From contig RPQH01000045.1 of NCBI GenBank assembly GCA_003820375.1, forward strand, positions 1 through 35,835: 35,835 nucleotides of DNA, read 5' to 3'. Positions 8,139-14,486 of this stretch are shown here, in pieces. Within the stretch, counting starts at the first letter, position 1; each line of letters opens with the position of its first letter. A program made the translations under genes and the position numbers. Below the pieces are notes generated by a model. That model had not been told where the DNA came from. It ran no database searches and saw only the letters and a list, made by a program, of their open reading frames with translations. Source of the stretch: Ignavibacteriota bacterium. GTDB taxonomy: Bacteria > Bacteroidota > Ignavibacteria > Tepidaquicellales > OLB5.

Positions 8139-8678
8139 TTAGTCTTTTTTATAGAGCTCAACACTTAATCCAGAATTTGGTCCCGCTGGAACTCCTAGTA
8201 AAGTCGTCGTGCCAATATTATTTCTCATATCATTTAATAATTCTTTTACATCCATTATTATCTCACCAATAATCGCTGTTGATTCAGGTCTTGGCGTTAA
8301 AACTTCTTTTGCTCTGTATATCCGTAAATAACAATTTTCGTTTAAAGCGCGAAAACATAGTGCACGTATATAAAATCTATTAAACTCTCCTTCTGCAAGA
8401 GTAAAAGGCGCATCATATGGCATTTTCACTGTTGAGAATCCATTTTTAGTTTTTCTTTGATACGTTGCACCAAAACATGCGTTTTCATCTAATTCAGTAG
8501 CTAGGCTAAACTCTGTTCCTTCTGTAAAACTCTTTTCTAATAGTTTAGGATATTGGACAACTCCTTTTGAATTTAATCTGTTACTCACATACAAATTATC
8601 ATTTTTTATATCATAATTTAGTTCATCGAGCATAAGTTGTCTGGTGGTACCATTTAAGTTTCTGAATGATAAAGGCAT
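8139..8678 (-). CDS. Uncharacterised conserved protein leading the Kiwa-like operon
   Basis: This 179-aa soluble protein has no signal peptide or membrane segment and is the first gene of the five-gene operon. Blocks that look conserved are the N-terminal NGTTRQLMLDELNYD (9-23), the central AEGEFNRFYIRALCFRA (95-111), PRPEST (129-134) and the C-terminal GPNSGLSVEL (166-175). I recall similar small bacterial proteins with an E-F-N-R-F-Y-I-R-(A/G)-L-C core and a G-P-N-S-G-L-S ending, none with an assigned function. I cannot name a domain for them. The predicted secondary structure is mixed alpha/beta. No nuclease, ATPase or protease motif is visible. Start ATG 8678 has no clear Shine-Dalgarno. 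A role in phage defence is suggested only by the neighbours. Confidence 0.7.
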   Translation of the reverse strand: MPLSFRNLNGTTRQLMLDELNYDIKNDNLYVSNRLNSKGVVQYPKLLEKSFTEGTEFSLATELDENACFGATYQRKTKNGFSTVKMPYDAPFTLAEGEFNRFYIRALCFRALNENCYLRIYRAKEVLTPRPESTAIIGEIIMDVKELLNDMRNNIGTTTLLGVPAGPNSGLSVELYKKD

Positions 8679-9106
8679 AATCTTTTTATAATTTGATTTT
8701 AAAAAAAATTTTCCATAATCCGCAAAAGAGTTGCAGGAATTAAACTCTAAGTATGAATAAATTTTTTGCCGCTTTGTAGAATTGAAGATGCGGCTTTACC
8801 TTTCCAGGTAGCTCCATAGCTGAAAAGGATTTTTATGAACAGTATTTAGTGGATTTTTACGACTATAATATACTATGAAAACATAAATTTAGCAACAAAT
8901 TAAGTGAGTTGGAAAGTTTTGGCTTCTTCTCCGTTGTGTCAGGCCTGCCTTTAGGTTATTTGTTGAAAAGTAAATATTATACTTATTTATTTTACTCCAA
9001 AATTGTATTCTGAATCCGGCATATTAACAAAGACCAACCTGACATTGCCCCCAAAACAAAAAAGTAAGATTTGGACTAAAGTCCGGATGGTGGGTCCGTT
9101 TCCACT

Positions 9107-9260
9107 CCACGGCTTAAAACCGTGGTTACTTAAATCACACTCGGTTTAAAACCGTGGTTACTTTCATCATACTCACCTTTAAAAGCCGTGGGTACTTAAA
9201 TCACACTCACCTTAAAAGCTTTGGTTACTTAAATCATACTCACATTTAATGCTGTGGTTA
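9107..9260. repeat. Degenerate ~33-bp direct repeats with hairpin cores
   Basis: Five copies of (C)CGTGGTTA or close variants start at 9120, 9152, 9186, 9219 and 9252, a period of 32-34 bp. Each is followed by ACTTAAATCACACTCACC or a variant, then TTAAAA. The first two copies form small hairpins (CCACGG...CCGTGG and CGGTTT...AAACCG). The copies diverge along their whole length and have no separate spacers, so this is not a CRISPR array. Confidence 0.7.
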
Positions 9261-9344
9261 TTGAACTAAACAATTACGTAAGTGTCTCATTTTTGCCGCC
9301 CGCCTGTACGGGCAGGCATGTGGATTTTCTCTACAAAAATTCAG

Positions 9345-9425
9345 AGTTGGGTTCAAAACAGTGCCAAGTTGGGTTCAAGTTGTGCCGGAGTTGGGGTCAA
9401 GTTGGTATCAAGTTGGGTTATCGTT
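9345..9425. repeat. Degenerate AAGTTGGGTTCA direct repeats
   Basis: Five loosely spaced copies of (A)GTTGGG(G/T)TCA or GTTGGTATCA occur between 9347 and 9420, separated by short variable stretches such as AAACAGTGCCA. They cover the C-terminal part of a short spurious open frame. Period and sequence are irregular. No function can be assigned. Confidence 0.5.
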
Positions 9426-10010
9426 TTTGGAAAACAGGGGTTAACTCATTGCAGTATAAGCAGATAACGCCGTCAGAGATGCGAGATTTTTGATTTATAA
9501 TTTGCGATTTTGAGCCGGAATCGGCATTTTTTTATCAAAAAAAAACTTCACTATATCATTAACCATTATCGTTATGGGAAAAATCCGGTAGCAAATAATT
9601 GTCGCAGATGTTGGAGAGTTAAAGTGATACTTGAAATTCATCTGTGTCAATTTTAGAATCATCCCCCTAGCCCCCTTCGAAAGGGGGAAATCTAATCCCA
9701 TTAAATCTTGAAATCCGAAAAATCCCGGTTCTGACATGTTTTTGAAGCGTGATTAAACTATTTTATTCAAAAACTTGACAATGAATAAATACTATATTAA
9801 ATTATATTGATGATGCTTATACAGCGATATAAGCATAAATAATCGTTCTTTGATAATATCGAAATAAATTAAGGCATGTCGTAATTATGTTTGAAAATGC
9901 TGCTCACGGATTTAGTTAGATTTTGGATTACTGAAAAAAATATGCATCGAAAATTGCACCATAAACAAATAGTGAAATAGTGGTTGCAGGTTGCAGGTTG
10001 AAAGTTAACT

Positions 10011-10163
10011 GATAAATCTGATGAATCTGATGAATCTGATGAATCTGATAAATCTGATGAATCTGATGAATCTGATAAATCTGATAAATCTGATAAATTT
10101 GATAAATCTGATAAATTTGATAAATCTGATGAATCTGATGAATCTGATGAATCTGATGAATCC
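10011..10163. repeat. 9-bp tandem array, 17 units, downstream of hppA
   Basis: Seventeen units of exactly 9 bp in unbroken phase, each GAT(A/G)AAT(C/T)T, with the last ending CC. On the sense strand of the neighbouring minus-strand hppA gene the unit reads AGATT(C/T)ATC. The array begins just past the hppA terminator. A 7-bp array (GGTTGCA type, 9982-10009) abuts its other end. The reading MNLMNLINL from this array is a repeat artefact. Confidence 0.9.
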
Positions 10164-10170
10164 GATGTTC

Positions 10171-10197
10171 AAAAAAAAGGGTGCTTCATCAGCACCC
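10171..10197 (-). terminator. Intrinsic terminator of hppA
   Basis: On the minus strand, GGGTGCT pairs with AGCACCC around the 5-nt loop GATGA, followed by eight T (plus-strand A run 10171-10178). It lies 24 bp after the hppA stop codon and reads in the gene's direction. Confidence 0.88.
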
Positions 10198-10220
10198 CTG
10201 TAAAAAACATAATTGATATA

Positions 10221-12665
10221 TTATGCAGCTACTTCTTCCCTGACCTCAGAGCGAACCGGGGCGGGAATATCGGTTTTTATAATTCTCATCTTATAGAATG
10301 AACGCCATGCAAAGTATAATGCAACTACAAAGAATACTAACCCTACATAAGGAGCAGTATTTCTAAATTCAGCTGAAATTGCTATTTCCATTGCAAGAAG
10401 TCCGAACAATGTTGTGAACTTGATGATTGGGTTCAAAGCAACCGATGATGTATCTTTGTACGGGTCGCCAACTGTATCGCCGATAACTGTTGCTGCATGA
10501 AGAGCTGTTCCTTTTTCCTTTAAGTCAACTTCAACAACCTTCTTAGCATTATCCCATGCACCGCCTGCGTTTGCCATAAATATTGCCTGGTATAAACCAA
10601 ACACTGCTATTGAAATCAGGAAGCTGACAAAGAATGAAACCGGCTCATTGCCGTTTGCAGGTGCTGATAAGAATGCAAATGCCAATGCAAATGAGAATAT
10701 TGCAACAAAAATATTGAACATTCCTGTTTGTGCATATTTGGTACATATCTTAACAACTTCTTTTGATTTTTCAATTGAAGCGCTTAAGCTGGCATTTGGG
10801 TCAAGGTCGATGTTTTGTTTAATATACTCAACAGCCCTGTAAGCACCGGTTGTAACTGCCTGAATCGATGCACCTGTGAACCAGTATATAACCGCGCCGC
10901 CGCAAATGAAACCGAGTATTGTGTAAGGATTTAATAAGTTCAATACTGCTTCGGGTTCAATGCCAAGTGTATTTTTGATAACAAGTATAAGCGAAAATAT
11001 CATTGTGGTGGCACCGACAACTGCTGTACCAATCAATACAGGTTTTGCAGTTGCTTTAAATGTATTTCCTGCACCGTCGTTAGCTTCAAGATAATATTTT
11101 GCTTTCTCGAAGTCCGGTTTGAAACCAAAATCTCTTTCTATTTCAGCAGATTTTGCAGCTTTGTTTTCTTCTATCAATGAAAGCTCATAAATAGATTGTG
11201 CATTATCAGTTACAGGACCATAGCTGTCAACAGCAATTGTAACAGGTCCCATACCAAGCATACCGAAAGCAACAAGACCGAATGCAAAGATTGAAGCATA
11301 AGCAGGTATCATAGTTGTCGGGATTTGCACTGAAGCAAAATAAGCAATAAGCATCAGTACAAAGAAAACCAGCCCCTGCCAGAAAGCACTGAAGTTACCG
11401 GCTACAAGTCCTGATAATATTGTAAGTGAAGCACCGCCCTCTCTTGAAGCTGTTACAATTTCGTTAACATGCTTTGATTTAGGCGAAGTAAATATTTTTG
11501 TGAACTCGGGAATCAACGCAGCACCTAAAGTACCGCAGCTTATTATTATTGAAAGGATAAGCCAGAGATTATTCGGCAAGTGACCTATCAAAATATTGCT
11601 GATTGCAAAAGTAACTATCATTGAAACAATTGAAGTTATCCAGACAAGTGAAGTTAACGGAGCTTCAAAATCAAATTCATCTTTTTTGCTAAATCTTGCG
11701 TTGGATATTAATTTGTTAATATAGAAAGAACCAATCGAAGTTATAATCATCAAAATACGCATAGCAAAAATCCATGTAAGCAGTTCAGTCTGGAACCCAA
11801 CATCAGTGATTGCAAGAACAATAAAGCTGATAAGAGCAACACCGGTTACGCCATAGGTTTCAAATCCATCTGCAGTAGGACCAACGCTGTCACCTGCATT
11901 ATCGCCTGTACAATCAGCAATAACGCCGGGGTTACGCGGGTCATCTTCTTTAATATTAAAAACAATTTTCATGAGGTCAGAGCCGATATCAGCAATCTTA
12001 GTGAAGATACCACCCGCAATTCTGAGAGCACTTGCACCAAGTGATTCACCGACAGCAAAGCCGATAAAGCTTGCACCGGCATATTCACGCGGAACAAACA
12101 ATAATATGATTAACATCATAATAAGCTCAACGCAGATAAGCATAACACCAATGCTCATACCTGCATCAAGAGGTATGCTTAAAAGCTTAATTGGCTTTCT
12201 TTCAAGTGAAGCAAAAGCCATCCTGCTGTTAGCAAGTGTGTTCATCCTGATACCGAACCATGCGACACCGTATGAGCCGAGTATACCGATAACAGCCCAG
12301 CCAAGAATAAGAAGCACTCCCTGTATTGGAGTTTGCTGCAGAACACCGTAATAAAAAGCAATACATGCAGCAATAAAGATGAACAGAATAAATAAGAATT
12401 TTCCCTGCTGTATAAGATAAGTTTTGCAGGTTTGGAAAATTGTTTGGGCAACATCAAGCATCGATTGATGTGCTTTTAATCTTTTAACTTTCAGATACTG
12501 GTAAAGACCAAACAGAAGCCCCAGTAAACAAACAATAAGCCCGCTCATTAAGAGGGAGTTTTGTGAGCTTGTAAGATCGGGTATTTTAAGGTCAGCTTCA
12601 CTGGCAAATGCCAAAGCCGGGGACATAAAAATTAAAAAAAGGGTTAATAATAGATTTTTTTTCAT
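10221..12665 (-). CDS. hppA: Membrane-bound ion-pumping inorganic pyrophosphatase, divergent type
   Basis: This 814-aa integral membrane protein has about 16 hydrophobic segments and couples PPi hydrolysis to ion export across the cytoplasmic membrane. The catalytic region is recognisable but divergent. ADIGSDL (D226, D230) stands for the usual DVGADL, and EDDPRNPGVIAD with CTGDNAGDSVGPTADGFETY (D241, D251, D255, D259) replaces the usual [20 protein letters not shown]. The C-terminal half keeps GGAWDNAKK and GDTVGDPYKDTSS. At the position that separates K+-dependent from K+-independent enzymes the sequence is GNTFKATAK: a lysine where K+-dependent forms have alanine, so a K+-independent H+ pump is likely. 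A divergent, Na+-regulated H+-PPase subfamily is known in this part of the tree and may include this protein. The gene stands alone and ends at a strong terminator. Confidence 0.9.
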   Translation of the reverse strand: MKKNLLLTLFLIFMSPALAFASEADLKIPDLTSSQNSLLMSGLIVCLLGLLFGLYQYLKVKRLKAHQSMLDVAQTIFQTCKTYLIQQGKFLFILFIFIAACIAFYYGVLQQTPIQGVLLILGWAVIGILGSYGVAWFGIRMNTLANSRMAFASLERKPIKLLSIPLDAGMSIGVMLICVELIMMLIILLFVPREYAGASFIGFAVGESLGASALRIAGGIFTKIADIGSDLMKIVFNIKEDDPRNPGVIADCTGDNAGDSVGPTADGFETYGVTGVALISFIVLAITDVGFQTELLTWIFAMRILMIITSIGSFYINKLISNARFSKKDEFDFEAPLTSLVWITSIVSMIVTFAISNILIGHLPNNLWLILSIIISCGTLGAALIPEFTKIFTSPKSKHVNEIVTASREGGASLTILSGLVAGNFSAFWQGLVFFVLMLIAYFASVQIPTTMIPAYASIFAFGLVAFGMLGMGPVTIAVDSYGPVTDNAQSIYELSLIEENKAAKSAEIERDFGFKPDFEKAKYYLEANDGAGNTFKATAKPVLIGTAVVGATTMIFSLILVIKNTLGIEPEAVLNLLNPYTILGFICGGAVIYWFTGASIQAVTTGAYRAVEYIKQNIDLDPNASLSASIEKSKEVVKICTKYAQTGMFNIFVAIFSFALAFAFLSAPANGNEPVSFFVSFLISIAVFGLYQAIFMANAGGAWDNAKKVVEVDLKEKGTALHAATVIGDTVGDPYKDTSSVALNPIIKFTTLFGLLAMEIAISAEFRNTAPYVGLVFFVVALYFAWRSFYKMRIIKTDIPAPVRSEVREEVAA

Positions 12666-12918
12666 GCTTTATTATATAGTTATATTAAAACTTATTTTTT
12701 GGATAATAAACGTAAAGTTACAAAATAATAATAGATTAAGTAAGTGAATAAAATGTTCCGAAGTATACTTTTATTATATAACATTAACGGTTATCAACAT
12801 AAATCCCGTTTTTTAAACAAAAATCAAAAAAAATTTAGTACACCTGGTACAGAAATCTATTGCCTAAATAATCCCACAGGGATATAAGAAAAATTTCTTA
12901 ATGAGCACAAATCCGAAA

Positions 12919-13545
12919 TCACTCAGTGGTTGGAGAAAGAGGTTTTGGGTCTTCAAGAATGTTCCTGTTATAATTATTCATAGAAACTGTAAGCCCGTTT
13001 TCTATATAACTTACAACAGCATTTACAGATGTGTCCAGTATTTTACCTAAGCTATTCATTTCACCGGGTGTGAAATCAGAAAGGACATAACCTGCAAGGT
13101 CATATTTATCACCGGATAAAAATTTTTCAAGCTCTTCATTATTTTTTATTCCAATTCTTAACCTGGCAATATTCTCATCCTGTAAATGGTATATTATCGA
13201 TTGCATTCCTTTTTGCCCTCCGTCACTGCCTGAAGGACGAAGCCTTAATACACCAAAATCAATGTTTACATCATCATATATTACGAGTATATCTTTTTTT
13301 TCAACTTCATATTTTTCGTAGAACTCCTGCAGTGCAGTACCGCTTAAATTCATATACGTTAGCGGCTTCATCAATACTATTGTTTCTTCTTTATATTCGG
13401 TATCAGAAAAAATATAGTTGTTTTCGGACTTGAATGATTTTACTTTAAAGAACTCAGCAAGCTTATCAATGGCAAGAAACCCGACATTGTGTCTTGTCTT
13501 ACTGTACCTGGTACCGGGATTGCCTAAACCAACGATTAGTTTCAT
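12919..13545 (-). CDS. pth: Peptidyl-tRNA hydrolase
   Basis: This 208-aa cytosolic enzyme frees tRNA from peptidyl-tRNA that has dropped off the ribosome. It starts with the family signature VGLGNPGTRYSKTRHNVGF, containing N9 and the catalytic H19. MKPLTYMNLSG carries the substrate-binding N66, and VIYDDV carries D91/D92, the acid that orients the histidine. The RNA-contact loop reads GGQKGMQSI, with lysine where many homologues have asparagine; this position varies in the family. ARLRIGI follows as expected. It lies downstream of rplY on the same strand, a very common bacterial pairing, but 141 bp of inverted 9-bp arrays separate them here. The tail past residue 190 is poorly conserved. Confidence 0.95.
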   Translation of the reverse strand: MKLIVGLGNPGTRYSKTRHNVGFLAIDKLAEFFKVKSFKSENNYIFSDTEYKEETIVLMKPLTYMNLSGTALQEFYEKYEVEKKDILVIYDDVNIDFGVLRLRPSGSDGGQKGMQSIIYHLQDENIARLRIGIKNNEELEKFLSGDKYDLAGYVLSDFTPGEMNSLGKILDTSVNAVVSYIENGLTVSMNNYNRNILEDPKPLSPTTE

Positions 13546-13686
13546 TAGGTTCGTTAAGTTTATTGAGTTTGTTAAGTTTATTAAGTTCGATGGAAATATA
13601 TCCTGCTTATGTTAAAGGTCCCATAAGATAAAAAACACTTAAGGAACCTAATAAACTTAAAGAACCTAAAGAACTTAATGAACTCT
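13544..13686. repeat. Pair of 9-bp arrays in inverted orientation between rplY and pth
   Basis: The left array (13544-13588) has five units such as GTTAAGTTT and ATTAAGTTC. The right array (13637-13686) has units such as ACTTAAAGA and ACCTAATAA, whose reverse complements are the same 9-mer type. The two arrays can therefore pair across a loop of about 48 nt to form a long imperfect hairpin in the rplY-pth transcript. The right array begins at the rplY stop codon, and the left one reaches the pth start codon. Confidence 0.75.
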
Positions 13687-14340
13687 TTATTCTTCTTCTT
13701 CTTTCTTGCCTTTAGAAATGACTTCAGGTTCTGCAGTTTCACCTTCAGCAGGAGCAGCAGCACCTTCGGCACCGGGAACTTCAGTTTTCTCAACTGTCGG
13801 CGGAACAACTGCAACAATTATGGTTTCTTTGTTGTCAAGAATTTCGAAATTCTTTTGTTCGATATCGCCAATATGAATAGCATCACCGATCTTTAAATGC
13901 TCGATATGAATATCAATATGAGCAGGAATATTATGCGGGAGACATTCAACTTCGACTTTATGCAGTGAATGCTGAACAATACCGCCTTCTTTTACACCAA
14001 CCGGAGAACCAACTAATACTAAAGGAACATCCAGCTTTATCGTTTCATTTTCCGAAATGCCAAGCAAATCAAAATGTATCGCCTTATCTGATACCGGGTC
14101 AAACTGAATATCCTTTATTATACAATTATGAGCTTCTGCTCCATCAAGCTGAAGACTTATAACATATACTTCAGATGTATAAATAAACGGGTTTAAAGCA
14201 GTATCTTTTACATAAACCGGTATAGGTTCACTGCCTTTATAATAAAAAATTCCGGGGATATTTCCTTTTTTCCTGTTTGTTTTTAGCGCAGAATTTGAAA
14301 TATCTGTTCTTTTCTGAGCACTTAAATTCGTTGCTGCCAT
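13687..14340 (-). CDS. rplY: 50S ribosomal protein L25 (general stress protein Ctc type)
   Basis: This 217-aa protein binds 5S rRNA in the large ribosomal subunit. Residues about 1-90 are the L25 5S-binding domain (KGNIPGIFYYKGSEPIPVYV and a D-x-Q-F-D-P motif around residue 83), and about 95-185 are the beta-rich TL5/Ctc C-terminal domain (VGVKEGGIVQHSLHKVEVEC, HIDIHIEHLKIGDAIHIGDI). The last 30 residues are an Ala/Glu/Lys-rich acidic tail ending in EEEE, common in this long form. pth follows on the same strand. A Bacteroidota-type promoter can be proposed upstream. The function is secure from the two-domain architecture. Confidence 0.93.
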   Translation of the reverse strand: MAATNLSAQKRTDISNSALKTNRKKGNIPGIFYYKGSEPIPVYVKDTALNPFIYTSEVYVISLQLDGAEAHNCIIKDIQFDPVSDKAIHFDLLGISENETIKLDVPLVLVGSPVGVKEGGIVQHSLHKVEVECLPHNIPAHIDIHIEHLKIGDAIHIGDIEQKNFEILDNKETIIVAVVPPTVEKTEVPGAEGAAAPAEGETAEPEVISKGKKEEEE

Positions 14341-14370
14341 TGTGTTTTTTCTTAATAATTATAGAATTAC

Positions 14371-14417
14371 CAAAAATAGAGGATTTCAAAAATACTCAAA
14401 AATGGCAATTTAGTCAA
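14371..14417 (-). promoter_or_regulatory. Possible promoter of rplY
   Basis: On the minus strand TATTTTTG (14387-14394) matches the Bacteroidota -7 consensus TAnnTTTG, with TTG (14415-14417) 20 nt upstream. A second TATTTTTG lies at 14371-14378, with a TTG 18 nt upstream of it. Both lie 30-55 bp before the rplY ATG. In such AT-rich DNA these matches could arise by chance. Confidence 0.35.
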
Positions 14418-14486
14418 TTGAAAGATTTAGGACTAAAAAATGGGGATTGAAATAAGCAAGTGAAATGCAACCGAACTGCTATAATA

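Larger units (their letters stand above)
8679..10010. other. 1.3-kb gene-free interval made of short repeats
   Basis: No credible gene lies between the defence operon and the pyrophosphatase gene. In order it contains:
- a hairpin at 8768-8794 (GCCGC...GCGGC);
- a hairpin at 8799-8828 followed by TTTTT (CCTTTCCAG...CTGAAAAGG);
- a GGACT-AA-AGTCC hairpin near 9073;
- the 33-bp repeat group at 9107-9260;
- a GCCCGCCTGTACGGGCAGGC hairpin near 9298;
- the AAGTTGGGTTCAAG group at 9345-9425;
- a CCCCCTTCGAAAGGGGG palindrome near 9668;
- a 7-bp array at 9982-10009.
Short open frames here are repeats read as protein and show no family signature. Confidence 0.7.

Noticed and set aside
8768..8834. Terminator or riboswitch upstream of the defence operon
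   Set aside because: The hairpins are short and read toward the plus strand with weak T tails, while no plus-strand gene ends there. No conserved riboswitch core is visible.
9107..9260. Possible CRISPR array (regular ~33-bp repeats)
   Set aside because: The copies diverge along their full length, the period drifts between 32 and 34 bp, no distinct spacers separate conserved repeats, and no cas genes are present.
9254..9737. Short open frames at 9254-9493 and 9495-9737
   Set aside because: They are made of known short repeats (GCCCGCCTG, AAGTTGGGTTCA, CCCCCTTCGAAAGGGGG) and show no codon bias or family motif.
10021..10203. Open frame reading MNLMNLINL repeats
   Set aside because: It is the 9-bp array translated; it has no non-repeat domain and runs into the hppA terminator.
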